Positions 35,844-48,190 of a stretch of DNA of 64,000 nt are shown here, piece after piece (the first letter of the stretch is position 1; each line of letters begins with the position of its first letter). Made by a program: the position numbers and the translations under genes. The notes under the pieces were generated by a model. The model made no database searches. It saw nothing but the letters and a program-made list of their open reading frames with translations, and had not been told where the DNA came from. Source of the DNA: Lichenostomus cassidix (taxonomy: Eukaryota; Chordata; Aves; Passeriformes; Meliphagidae); assembly GCA_008360975.2 (NCBI GenBank), contig CM039211.1, forward strand, positions 4,657,522 to 4,721,521, read 5' to 3'.

Positions 35844-35933
35844 CTTTTTAATTTTCTTAATATCTGGATCTTCATCTTCCTGGTTGCCTTGATAAGGTCG
35901 CATTTTTTCCTTTGTTTTATTCAGCGCTACAAT
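35844..35933 (-). CDS. RASGRF2: RASGRF2 window exon 3: linker leading into IQ motif
   Basis: A 90-nt, phase-0 exon of exactly 30 codons, running [20 protein letters not shown] and ending DPDIKKIKK. The acceptor is TTTTGTCAG and the donor GTAAAC. It carries the end of the coiled coil and the acidic-then-basic segment immediately before the calmodulin-binding IQ motif, which is split off onto the next exon. It covers roughly residues 182-211. Together with window exons 2 and 4 it forms the calcium/calmodulin-sensing part of the protein. Confidence 0.95.
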
Positions 35934-36321
35934 CTGACAAAACCAAACACTCATTAAATGCTTCCTCAAGTTAATGAGACCCTTAGTTAGAGAACTAACA
36001 GAAAAGTAATTCCCCTTCCCGCAGCCTGCTGAAGCTGCAGAGAATGCCAAGCACACATTTGGTGCCAGGGACTGGAGTGCTCCTTTTCAGGCCATTACAG
36101 ATCTCAGCCCGGCTGGAAGGGGACCAGGAACGAGCAGGTTCTCCCCCCAGAACCAACTGTGCCTTTTGGGCTTTATCAGCTCAAGGGTGCAACAAGTTAC
36201 TTAACAACATCTAGGGAATCCCAGCAGTCTGGAACAATTCTTAACACCACCATGACCAAAGGCCACGTGCTGGGATCAAGCTCCTCACACCTGAAGGCAG
36301 GGAGTAAATAATGGAACACAC
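35934..36321 (-). other. Intron between window exons 2 and 3
   Basis: A 388-bp GT-AG intron. No element identified. Confidence 0.93.
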
Positions 36322-36469
36322 CTCTGACTTGAGCCTCTCGATCTCCGTGTCCTGATCCTCCAGCTGGTGCCGCAGCTGGTTGGCTGCCACCTTCTCCGTC
36401 TCCACGATCTGCACCAGGTGGATGTACTTCTGCATCAGCACCTCGCGCTCAATCAGGATGTCCGAGTAG
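36322..36469 (-). CDS. RASGRF2: RASGRF2 window exon 2: end of PH1 and coiled coil
   Basis: This 148-nt exon is bounded by a CCGGCAG acceptor and a GTGTG donor. It encodes the remaining residue of a split Ser, then [19 protein letters not shown], and the charged heptad-like stretch that includes [17 protein letters not shown]. That stretch is the coiled coil between PH1 and the IQ motif, which together with both neighbours is needed for the calcium response in this family. It ends in phase 0 and covers roughly residues 132-181. It is nearly identical to the human sequence (Val for Ile in ETEKVAANQ). The exon is GC-richer than the surrounding intron, as are several other exons of this gene. Confidence 0.95.
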
Positions 36470-38085
36470 CTGCCGGGGGAACGTGAGGTCAGCAGAAACA
36501 GACAGTGGTTTCCAACCCCCCCGTGAGGTATGGACAGACAGACAAGGAACCTGCAAAGCCGTGTTTGTTTGGCTTAAGCTTTTAAATTGTACAGCGTGAT
36601 CAGAAACCACCCAAATGATATTCACAGATCATCCAAACTGAGAGTGTTTAATATCCTTTTTAGACACAGGTGCTACAGCACCCAGTTTCACAGTATCCAG
36701 TGATTAAGAGCAAGGTAATTGCACTTTTTATGAGCTTCTAATTCTCATGTTAAGCCCAAGAAGTCTACAAATCCGATTTGTTTTATTTATTTTAGGGTCT
36801 TGTTTTTTTCCCATCTCTTGGGAGGACTTGGGGGAGCATGTAGCACTTCATCAGAACTAATTCTCTCCATCTGCCAGATCTCTTTATGGAAGAATTCCCA
36901 TCAAAACTGTCATGTTAGTGCACTAACACATGCTTTCTTCTTTAGGCCATTTTAAGATTACTGGAATAAATGCATTTAATCTAATCAGTATCAGGACCTA
37001 TAGAATCAGTCTTTCTTTTAGTTCTTGGGAGGCTTTCTCCTGAAAAGCGACAATATCCCTAGTGCAATTAGATGCCACAATCAGAGTATCATGCCACTAA
37101 TGCTTGTCAAATTCAGGGAAAGCAGAAATTAGTTTCTTCCTGTGTGACACCTTCACCAGACTGACCCTGAAGCAACAAAATCAACAGCCACATTGCTGCC
37201 TCTTTACCCAGGTTTCAGGGAGGTTTTTCCTCTGAGAATTTATGTAAATTTACAAGATAGAGACCAAACTGCACAAAACACAGTAGAATGGAGGCTCGGT
37301 CTTTGACAAGGGATCCCCCACTGTTTCATATCACATGTTTTCCCACTGTCGAGTTAGCACAGGATTTAACAGAAGGAATCCTTGGATGGCAAATCTCTTC
37401 CTTTTAAATTTCTTCCTACATGTTATAGCACTCATAAAACAATTAACATTTGCTATTAAATACCATGAGGCTTTTAATATTGCAATAACATGCATCCTCT
37501 ATTGTGTGGTTTTTCTGTAAATATTAACTTGTATTTCCATCAGTGGTAGTGCACTTATACACTGGAGAGGGTCAATGTTAAGCATAGTTGCTAAATTCAA
37601 CACTAACCTAGAAAACAAGATTAGATTTTAAATAATTAGAATAAGTTCCCACAGCTATCATAAAGTAAAGTTTCTCCTCCTTGAACAGATTATAAGAAGT
37701 GAATTTAATTCTTTTACATTTACTGTTATATTTTGACTACTGTAGAAGTAAACAATACATTGGAAGAAGGAAGGTCAGGGCATCTCTTCCAAGAAGTAAA
37801 AAACATACTTAAATAAATCTGTCATAAAGCAACCCACTTATCACTCAGCTGTGCAATAAACAGCAATAAAGTATAAGATTAGCTCTTTAAAATTTTTCAA
37901 ATTTTTGTTTTGCAAGAATGCTGGAGTTTTTTTCAGAAACCATAGTACTTCATGTGTTTGAATCCCAAAAGGCATTTGTACATCTTAAAAAGTGTCTGAG
38001 TTAAAAACACAGCTAGCACTAATTGTTTTACAATAGAATGAACATAAAAATATCCATAAAATACACATTAAAATGCTTTGTTTAA

Positions 38086-38139
38086 TTTACATTTAATATA
38101 ATATTTACTTTTAATGTAATATTTACATTTAATATAAAA
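38086..38139 (+). repeat. 18-bp AT-rich tandem repeat, three units
   Basis: Three exact-length units: TTTACATTTAATATAATA, TTTACTTTTAATGTAATA and TTTACATTTAATATAAAA. Units differ by two to four bases. Confidence 0.9.
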
Positions 38140-40289
38140 ATTCTTTCTTACCTAAAACCAAATCCAGACAGATGAAACACCCCATTTTTCTATTTATCCT
38201 TTTCAAAATGTTTTTAAAGTTTTGCTACCAATTGTTTCCAATAAATAATTTAATGGGTTTGGCTTTGGTTTTATTCAAACTGAGGAAAATAGTAGGAAAA
38301 TAATAGCACACAGATTCACAAAGGATGAACTGCTGACATAAGAACCAAGACATTGTTAAACACAGTGCTTTTCTTTCAGTTCTTTGTTTCCTCCTTTAGG
38401 GAAAGAAATTTTATCTATAGTTTTTCAGATTTTTTAAATGCATTGAGCTGGATTTCCACAGCTTTGTTTTACTAGAGAACAAGAAACTTTGCTGTGGAAG
38501 ACTGAAGTTTTTATTCTTTTGAGATGTTCTTAAAGCAATTCAGCAGGGTGGCTTTGGCTGTCTAAAATGTCAGGGTCAGCTTGGAAAGCAAACAACATCT
38601 CCTTCCCTCCCATAATTAGCAGTGTGAAGAAGAGTTAATTAGAAAAGCCTGGGCACCCCTACTCTAACTTAGAACAGGCTAAATCCATTTTCCTTCTCAA
38701 AATTCCCTCTGGGAAGGGAAAAATCAGAGGATTCTGGAATAAACTTCACATACTTCCAACAGCCCTTTCCACCCATCTCCCTGCATGCCTGAGTAGAGAT
38801 CCTCATGTCCAAATGTGTTAACCTGAATATCCAGAGTAATCCCAGGAGCCTTACAAGAGGACAAGGTTTAAATGCTGACATGAACACAAACGTGTTAAGA
38901 ATCCTTGCCTGAGAAAATTGTACAGAAGTGTTCAGATGTCAAAGCAACACAAAAAATATATAAAACAACATGAAAGCAGCCAGCCTAGATCTGGTTCTCA
39001 GCCTTGGGTATCAGTTAATAGAAAGATACAACTGCTGCAAACCACAACTTATATGAGATTGTATTAATATTTCATTGAGAGAAGAATTTCTGTAATGTGT
39101 AGTGTAGATGGAACTAAGCTGAGGCTGATGGAAAAGGCTTATGGAAAGCTGAGGCTGAACCTATCTACTACCATCATCTGCAGAGACAGGACTCAAACCA
39201 GATATTTCAAGAAGCTCTGACTGACCACCATACACCACATGGATGAGAGAGGAAGAAATTAATAAAGTCCTGAGAAAAACTGCTGCACCATTGAGGTTGA
39301 CATGCTCAGAAAATGTAGGAAAACTGGAGAAACTTTAACCATAGCCTCATTATTAAAGTCTCCTTGCTCTGGCAGCAAGCCAGGATAAAATTTCCAGTAG
39401 TGCTACCAGTAAATATAATTGAGTTTTGTCCTGAACAGAGACTAGAGCTACGGTACTTTGGAGCACTCCATGCTAATTGCACTAAAGCTGCTCAGGCTGC
39501 TGGAAGAGCCAGGCATTGGGTCTGGCCACATCAAATCACCCTCTTGAAATGCAGCAAGCCCAGCCTAATTCACTCTTTATCAAAAGCAGACTCTGGCTGT
39601 CTGGAAAGCAGCAGAAATTGCTTGCATCTGTCCACACACCCACCTCGAGCAGCCACAGGACTCCTCAACAGAGGAGAAACAGCCTCCAGACAGACTTTAA
39701 AGCCTGATGGCACAGTCACAGCCACAGCAGGCATGGAAACAGTAAAAGCTGCAATAGAACCTCACAAATCCATCCCTGTGCCTGTAAGCAAGGTGTCCTG
39801 GGAGAGCACCAGTGCACAGAAACCACAGACCTCTAATGAGCTCCAGTGTGATCCAGGGTTCTGAGGGATCCCTGTGGCTGCCAGAATCACAGGGAACCTT
39901 GAGAAGTACACACTCCAAATGGTTTTTACTCCATCATCCTTTTAATTAAGATAGGGAAATACCAGCTGGAATGAAGAGCCTTTTGAAGGGTGGTTCCAAC
40001 AACCAGGACACCCAAACCGTGTTCATGGAACGGCTCTCTCAGGAGCATGGGTGTGAGGGGAGGGAATGCTGCCCTCTCACGTGACATGGAGAGTGTGCTG
40101 AAAGCCCTTCTCATCAGCCCATGTGCCATCCTGCAGACCCACAGCTCACACCAAAACCAGCTGTTCACACTGTCCTGGCACCCTAGACAGGAAAATCTGA
40201 CCATAGCAATTCGTCCACAAACAAACTGGAGGAGAACGGCATCTCAGCCCATTGTGCAAAACTGAGACAGAACTCAAAGCATGAGCAGC

Positions 40290-40705
40290 AATGAATCATG
40301 GAATCATGGCATGGTTTGGGTTGAAGGGACATTAAAGATCTCTGATTCCACCCTGCCCTGGCAGGGACACCTCCCACTGTCCCAGGCTGCTCCAAGCCCC
40401 AGTGTCCAGCCTGGCCTGGAACACTTGCAGGGATCCAGGGGCAGCCACAGCTTCTCTGTCACCCTGTGCCAGGGCCTGCCCACCCTGCCAGGGAACAATT
40501 CCTTCCTAATATCAATTTTAACTCCCCTCTCTTAGTTTAAAACCATTGCCCCTCATCCTCTTGCTATCTGCCCACGTACAACATCGCTCCCCCTCTTTTC
40601 CCTTTAAAAGGGAAGCTGCTGAAGGGCTGCCATGAGCTGTGCCCAGAGTCCATGGGAAGGCTCTCCACATCGCCTTTCAGGCTGAGAAGAGCCACCAACC
40701 ACAGG
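40290..40705 (-). mobile_element. CR1 LINE, 3' end copy
   Basis: The plus strand begins with AATCATGGAATCATGGCATG, the inverted CR1 terminal repeat, followed by GGTTTGGGTTGAAGGGACAT and later TTAGTTTAAAACCATTGCCC, all diagnostic of reverse-complement CR1. It fades out around the CAGGCTGAGAAGAGCCACCA block. Confidence 0.88.
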
Positions 40706-43224
40706 AGGGTGAAACTTTTTATGGGATACAGGGAAGAGCATTTTGGGATTGTACAAAGCTTGTTATGGAACTGCAGGAACCCAGGGCAGGGAAAGGGAGA
40801 GATGGAAGAGGTTTGAGGGGTAGCAAGCCTGGCAAATCAGAAATAAGGGGATAAAAAGGGGATAAAGGATCACACTTAACCAGATTGATCAATAGACTTG
40901 CCTGGCCATGATCTGCACATCATCACCACTGTGCTTACAACACCTGCAAAATACTGTATAAAACACACAGCCAAGTGCACCCACAAGTCTCAGAGAAAGC
41001 CTTTTTGTTTCAGTTTGTGTCTCATTTTAAATTGCCAGTTAGAGGGCAGTAGTTCCTCGTACACCTTAAACAGTGACCCAGATGAGAGAAGCATTCCCAT
41101 TTTCCTCCCTGCTCTTCTCACACATTGCCTGTGCGGTGGACAGATCTGGAGGAAGGACGTGGATTAAAACTAAGCTGGCAAAAAATAAACAAAGCATAAT
41201 TCCTTTTCAGAAAAGTTTCCCAATTCTGTTTACACCAGTGCCTGCATGAAAGAAGGGTTTTGCATTTTCACACCTGGTAAATTTAAGACTTTGGAATAAG
41301 TTAAAGTAGAGAAGTCCAATAAATTGTATTAATACTGCATCCATATGAAGAAAAAAAAAAAAGCATAGAAGTTTCTGAGCTAACTGCAAAAAATCCCTTA
41401 AAATATAGAAGAATTTGTAAGACAGGGTGATAAGAATACCTCAGTGTATTGAGGGTGAAACAGATTTTTTCATAAGTGAAAAAGTTCTGGAACAAAGCCA
41501 AAAACAGGACTTCCAGATGCAGTCACTGACAGAGGAATTAGGATTTGCCAGGAATAAATCCTCCTGCCCAAAAATGTCACTCAGAAGAACCAAACCACAC
41601 TCTGCCGCTCTGGATATTACTGAGGAACCAAAATACTGAGAAATCAAATAAAATGGAAGGAGATGAAAGGTAAGTACAGATGTGGAACTGGTGATGGGGT
41701 CCCATTAAAATATACTCGATTAAACATCCCATTTCCAGCTCAAAAGCCAAACAATCTCCTAAGTGAGGAGAGGACACTATGGACAGAAATAGTGGACAAT
41801 GTCACAGCAGAAGAAATCCTTTCATTATGAACTGTCATCCAAATAAAATACTTATTTACCCAGAGTGGGCCATGGGGTGCACTGAAACTGGAGCATCCTT
41901 TTTCCAACACTCTGTTTACAACTTACAAAGTAAATAAAACAAGGAAGAAATTTTGATAGCTACAAACATGTACTTGGCAAAAAAAAAAAAAGTAATGAAA
42001 AGCAGTCCAAAATTAGATTTTTTATATGTCAATCTAAGAAAACAAAAAACCTCAACTACCTCAATTGCATTGTCTCAGCTACACATGGATTACCACAGCT
42101 CATCATGAGGATAAGACCCTCTGGAAAGCAATTAAATATTTCCCTTTGTCAAATGCCAATATATTCACACAGAACAAGATGTTCCCAGGTCTGTTTTCAG
42201 TTTAAGAGTAGTGGAAATCTTAATGCCTCCTGCAATTTGTAACTAAGACACCTGAGATAATACAAAACTGTACCTTTAAAGTGCTACATAAAATGTCATT
42301 CAGCAATTCATAACAAACACCTGGAGACAAGGGTCAGAGATGTCTTAGGCTGGGCTCAAATGAACAGTGACAACACTGAAGAAGTTGCCAAAACTTCTCC
42401 CATCTGTCAAAAATACAGACAAACTCAAGGGAAAAGGTCTAGAACATGATGCAGGCAAAATTCAATCCCTAAAGAAAAGCTGTGCTATTTTGTTTAATTA
42501 AGTTGGTGAGAAAAATCATACACAATAGTCTAAAACTATTACTTTAGCTTCTTTTTATGCATCTTTGGCAAAAGACCCAATGGTTTAGTAAAAAATGAGA
42601 AACTCCAAGTTCTGCTGTTCGTCAACATGTGAAGCAAACAAAAGCAGCTTCCAGTGAAGTAGGAAAATGTCAGAGCAAGGAGATAACCACAACAGGGAAT
42701 GACACTCCATGCTTACCAGCTAAATGTTAGGAATTTTTTTGTCACTTGTTGGTATTTTGTTCAAGAAAACGCAAGAAAGCCATCTCCATATCTCTGGAAA
42801 ACTTGGCCAAGAAATTTAGATATTTATACAGAAAAGTAGATTCAGAAAATCCCTCAAATTACACAGGGCCATGAGACTGTCCCTCACAAAAGTGCCCACA
42901 GTTCAATATCCCCAGATAAAGGGGGAACAGTCAAACAGCAAAATGGATGGAGATAAAAATACTGATCTTAGTTACCTCAGAGACCTAGGTGTCCTCTAAA
43001 GCCTGTAATTACAACTTTCTGGTGGAGTCAAAAGTCAACCACCCTGACCCTGAATGTCATGACCAACTTCTTAGCAAGTTCTCAGTATTTTTCAGCTGTG
43101 TATTGTTTATCATTGCCTTGATTTTGTGTCTGTTTCCTCCTTGAAAATTCATGTGTGACCCATTTACAGGCCGGACTACTTATAAAGCTCCTCTTGCTTG
43201 CACACCTTTTACACCAGGCAATGC

Positions 43225-43540
43225 ACCAGAATCCCAGGATCACTGAGGCTGGCAAATCTCTCCCAGCCCATGGAGTCCCAGCTGTGCCCAATGGCCACCT
43301 TGTCCCCAGCCCAGAGCACTGAGTGCCACAGCCAGGCCTTCCTGGGACACCTGCAGGGATGGGGACTGCAAACCTCCCTGGGCAGCTCCTGCCAAGGCCT
43401 GAGCACCCTTTCCGTGGAGAAATTCCTGCTGCTGGCCAAGCTGAGCCTCCCCTGGCCAGCCTGAGGCTGTTCCCTCTCCTGCTTTCCCTGTTCCCTGGAG
43501 CACAGCCTGACCCCCCGGCTGTCCCCTCCTGGCAGGGGAA
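43225..43540 (-). mobile_element. CR1 LINE, 3' end copy (young-looking)
   Basis: A minus-oriented CR1 whose 3' end lies at about 43225 (CCAGAATCCCAGGATCACTG). It is about 97% identical by eye to the plus-oriented copy at 19945-20370. The 5' truncation falls near GGCTGTCCCCTCCTGGCAGG. Confidence 0.9.
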
Positions 43541-43959
43541 AACTGTGGCGAAACCAAGCACATGCTGCAAGGAGGAACCCCCAGGATGCTGCTGTCCCTA
43601 AAATGCCACCAGCACGAGGCACAAAGCCCTGCTGCTTTCCTCACTCCCTGCGTATTCCACAGGAGCAGCTATCCTTCGGAAGGGACAAGGAGGCTGTCCC
43701 TGCCCTGCTGCCCTCAGCACATGGGGCTGTGGCTGAGCTCCAAGCCCCAGGGAGCCCAGGACAGGGAATATGGACTGTGCTCACCCTGAGGGCACCAGAC
43801 AGACAGCAATTCCCACTGCCCAGCTGGCAGAGCTCTCCTGGAAAGGGGACAGGCCCTGTCCGGAGGAGCCACAGCACCTGAACAGCACACACACCCCAGG
43901 GAGGCCTAGCTGCACAAGACCTGCAGCTCCAGGGCCTCCCTGCACGAGCTCTAAATTAA

Positions 43960-44270
43960 AAACTACGAGCTGCTCATGTTCAATTTTAGTTATGAAGCAG
44001 AATCAGCTCTGTTTACATGGTTTATGTCCTGAGCAATCGGGGAGCTGCCTGGCTCCCTGCGCGTTGCCATGGCGCTGCGGATGCGCTGAGGTGAGTGAAG
44101 ATGGGAGGAGGCTGCACAAAGTGCATTTCTCCCGCACGCCAGCCCTCAATGAGATGATTTTCATTTAGATTACACCCAAACCGTGACCACTCGTCACGCA
44201 GACCTCTCCTCAGGCAAAGATTACTGCATGGCTGGAGGTTCTGCTGAGTCCCTTTCCACAAGACCGTGAT
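43960..44270 (+). promoter_or_regulatory. Candidate regulatory element in intron
   Basis: A stretch between the CR1 copy and window exon 1 that looks unlike the surrounding AT-rich intron. It has a TGTTTAC forkhead-like site near 44012, a cluster of CpGs and an imperfect RFX X-box GTTGCCATGGCGCT at 44063-44076. The call rests on base composition and motif matches only; strand and activity are unknown. Confidence 0.35.
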
Positions 44271-44725
44271 TTGGGTGCTTCAGAAGTTCAGTTTTGAAGT
44301 CAAAATTTTATTTGTCACACTTTGTCATCTTAATGGTTTGACCTTCTCTTTCTCACATTTATTTGTCTGTAAGAGTTTTTAGGGAAAAACTCATTTATTC
44401 ACCTGTCATACCATTAATTTCCTCATTCATACAACACACTTGTCTCTAACAGAGGACTAATCCTAGGGTTTGTTTCCAATACAATTACATTCTTCCTGAA
44501 CTAATTTCAACTGCAGCACAATTGCTTGTGAAAGATAAAAGGCAGTGAAATAAGCACGAAGGTTAAAGGTCTTTTTTTCCTATAACGTACTCATGAATTG
44601 CAAACAACACACAACTAATGCATGTTAACATTTACTTCTGTTTGGAAGGTAGGCTTAGATTTTCGAAATGTTATCCGTTTATCTGTAATAAAATAGATCA
44701 GAGGGTCATAAATTGAATTTCATAC

Positions 44726-44832
44726 CTGGCTTGGTGAATAGCTTCTACCCACTCATCTCCATCCACCTCATCCTCACAACGCAGCTCCAGTGGCTTCTGC
44801 CCCTCATGGCCAAAGAGAACAGTAAAGTAATG
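44726..44832 (-). CDS. RASGRF2: RASGRF2 window exon 1: C-terminal half of PH1 domain
   Basis: This 107-nt exon begins after a TTTGCAG acceptor and ends at a GTATG donor. It encodes the last strands and C-terminal helix of the first pleckstrin homology domain, starting [19 protein letters not shown] and ending EWVEAIHQA, with the near-invariant PH tryptophan visible in EWVEAI. This PH domain binds membrane lipids and helps recruit the exchange factor to membranes. The split final codon AG joins the C of the next exon to give Ser. It corresponds to roughly residues 97-132. Differences from the human protein are minor (for example EDEVDGDEW in place of EEEQDGKEW). Confidence 0.95.
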
Positions 44833-46788
44833 CTGCAAATCAGAACAAGGGAAAAAAGGTTTCACAAACTTTTAAATAAAAAAGATATGTAAAATTTAAA
44901 AGTAAACAAAAAGCAAGGAAAGAAAAAATACAAAACACAAAGAACACCCCATCCAGCAAAAAATGAAAAACAGCAAAAGACTTTTTATACTCAGCCCAAA
45001 GTGCTGTCAACCCAAGGAAGATGTGTTTTAACTGTTAGTCTTGAAGCACAGATTGAAGTTGAAACTACACTGAAAATATTCCCCAGTGAATCAAGGTAAT
45101 AGCTTTCATGTGCTTATTGCTAAGTTATTGTTCTTAAGCTTCCACACACAAGACAACAAAATACAATTCCCTAAAGAGTTCCTACAGCCAAGCACGGTAA
45201 CAGAACTACTGTGGGGTGTCTGTAGCTCTTCTCTCTTGCATTTTTTCACCCTAAAAGTTTCCTTCCATGGGGCACCAAGCCTGGAATCACCACCACCACC
45301 ACAGAATGCAGGCTGTGCACTGGCTCCAGCTTATTCCCCACCTTCCCAGCAGAGCAGGGACAGATTTCACCCATCACACTCCCAAAACGTTTTCGCCCCT
45401 CTTTCAAGAACCCTCACCCACAACTGTATTGCACTAACTTCTTGTTTTCACAAGAAAATGCTATTCACATAAAAACTGCCATCACTGGCATTTCTTGCAT
45501 GTAGGGCATTCCCCAGGTGTGTTCCTTAGAACTTTCAGGGAAGTGTTTGCCTGAAAGGACAGTATTATCCAGTGGGGAGGGGGAGAGCCACCAGTTATCT
45601 ACCTTAACTCCCATTTCACAGGGATGGTTATTTACAACCTTATTTTGCATAGCTCACATGCTAACTTACAGCCAGGCACCAAACAGAACTCCTCCAGCTC
45701 AGATGAAAACAGCTCAGATAATATTCTAGCTAAACACACATCTGTCATTTCCACAGGTGCTAAAAGGCACCCTTTGGAAATCCAGATGTTTCACTGGCAG
45801 CAGGACCAGTGAGGGGCCTTGCCCATGCATAAAAACATCTGGGCTCTGGGTCTGGGGTCATTCAGGAGCAATTCTAACTGAACTTCTCTGGATCACCCCA
45901 TTCTCCTCATTACCCAGAACTCCTCCATCCCTCTGCCACCTCCACACCTGTGAACCGGGAACAGAAATCCCTGTCTGGGGTCTAACAGACAAACTCATAT
46001 TTTGGCTTCTTTTTGGGTAGCATGAGTACAAAAAAAAGGCATTCTATAAAGAGAAAACTATTCACTTGTGCATTGCATTAATTTGCTAAATATGATTACA
46101 CATACACAAAACACTTTTCACACAGAAGACCACCACTGCAGGACTGCAGACAAACACAGAAATGAGGCCAAATCAGAATCTGCATTCACATTTAACAGGT
46201 TTTAAATAAAGGAAGTTCAGGCTCAGACCTGTTAAGTTTCAGGAAAAAAACAACTCCGGAGCACAAATAAGGATTAATAAATGAGTAAAAGGACAGTCAC
46301 ATAAAACTCTGGGGTTTCAACAGAGCATATAACTTAAACCTGAATGCCATGAATAGAAAAAAAAGCATTTAATCAGGTCCATAGGATTCTCCATAGCAGT
46401 GAAAGATAAAAAGTTTTACAACAATACAGTGCAGTTGAAAATAACCTACAGCACAGTGAAAAGTGCAGCAAGATTACACACAAATGTACTCTGTTTATAG
46501 AGTGGAATAGTCTATTTTAAAAAGCATATTTAAGGATAAATCACACTGTTCAGCACTGCAGATTATGTAACAAGTTATTTGCGTTTCATAAAGCTGTTAC
46601 ATATAAAATTAGAATAAAGACACAAGTGCAGACAAGCACTGGATTTAATCCCATTGTGTGGGGATTCAAGTTAAAGGGAGAGACAATATCACAGTCCTCC
46701 CTTACTTTCGAAGCACAGCAACTCAGACCTCTTTTGAGCAAGACTTGCAGTGATCCCATGTCGCAGAATTTAAGCTCAGAGGTGTGCA

Positions 46789-46802
46789 GTTACCATGGCA
46801 AC
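46789..46802 (+). promoter_or_regulatory. Palindromic RFX X-box motif
   Basis: GTTACCATGGCAAC fits the RFX-family X-box consensus (GTNRCC, short spacer, RGYAAC) in both half-sites. RFX factors regulate ciliary and some neuronal genes. The motif match is seen directly; function in this intron is inference. Confidence 0.5.
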
Positions 46803-48034
46803 AGGCACGCTAGGAACACACAGTTAGACCAGAAAAATGCAGACATTTAAACAAACTTAGAGGGCTACCACAGTAGGTCTGGACCCTATGGCAACTACAG
46901 CTAAATTACAGAAGGCATTTGTTTTGCAATCACCTACATCTGTCACCCCCTCAAATAGGCATATTGCACTCAAGCATCAGTATCAGCTCTCACTTCATTT
47001 ATCCAGAAATAGTCAACTGTAGAGCAAGCAAAGTGCGAGAAAAATATCATAACACACCTCTAAAAAGAATCTCAAAGTCATCTTAGAATTCTCTTTTCAA
47101 AATAAATGTTGCTCATTTAAAAAACTAATTTACTACAAGAAAATAAGACGGTATCTGTGATGCACTATTACATGCTCCAGTAAATGATGTATGTGAGTGG
47201 GCCTGTATATATAATTACACAGAGACAATATAATTTTAGCACTGCCATTCAATGCTAAACAGTTCAGCTTCCACATCACTGCAGCACAGTACAGGTGAAA
47301 AACACCCTTCTGCATACACACCATCAGCTCCCTGAAGGGAAAACAGTAAATATTTAAGCACTGTAGCACATAGTTACATCAAGTACCCTCATCACCATCA
47401 TTATCATTTCTCTTCTGTGTCAGGAAGGCACTTGTGTTTCAAGTTCAGCCTCGGGTTCAGCTGGACAATTTTGTTGGTTTTGTTTATTCTGAAAATTGCT
47501 GGACTCTTGAAAGGTAATATGAACAACCTGTATTTTTATATTAAACAAATTCAGTCATTTCATTTCAAAGTGTTTTCCCAGTATTCAGGTGCACACAAGC
47601 GAAATAGCAAGGCTTCACTGGAATAAAAACATCTTTGGCAGAGCTCTCCAAGGTAGAGCTTGAGAAAAGGGAGGGGGAAAACTTTCAGGTACCTTGCTCA
47701 GATATGAAGGCATCACTGACAGCCAAGGAAAGAACAATTAGGGTAAATCAAGGGTTATGTGTCTCTCCTCTGACTTGTACCTGGGACTAACCAGAGTTTC
47801 TTCATGCACTGGAAGGAAAAATGAGGCAGGAGCTGATGGGCTCCAGAGACAAGACTGGATGAAGACTGGATAACTTTGGGTGAAGGAAATCCTGCACCAG
47901 AGCTGGGCTCCCCAGCAGCTCTCAATATAGCTCTGCCCTTATAAAACTGCCCAAATTATGGCAGTGTTTAAAATAAGGCAGCAAAAGTTTCAAAGTCGCC
48001 AACATTTCCCCTTCAGAGGAGATTTGTTCTGATT

Positions 48035-48190
48035 ACCAAAAAAAAAAAAAAACCCAAAGAAAAACCCAAACAAACTCTCACCAACAAAAACCCTCAAAAA
48101 ACAAACAAACAAAACACACAAACACAAAACACACACCAAACAATCCCCCAAATGCCAAAAACCACCCCAGAAAAAACCCTACCAAAAAAA
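48035..48190 (+). repeat. A/C-rich low-complexity tract
   Basis: Begins with about 14 A residues and continues for 150 bp with almost only A and C on the plus strand (AAACAAACAAACAAAACACA and similar). It may be a decayed retroposon tail. Confidence 0.85.

Larger units (their letters stand above)
36470..44725 (-). other. Intron between window exons 1 and 2
   Basis: An 8.3 kb GT-AG intron. It holds a three-unit 18-bp repeat (38086-38139), two CR1 copies (40290-40705 and 43225-43540) and a GC/CpG-richer stretch at 43960-44270. The spans 36470-38085, 38140-40290 and 40710-43220 are AT-rich and I see no gene in them. Confidence 0.9.

Noticed and set aside
39364..39864. A 166-codon plus-strand open frame
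   Set aside because: No family similarity seen and no gene structure around it; length is within chance expectation for 64 kb.
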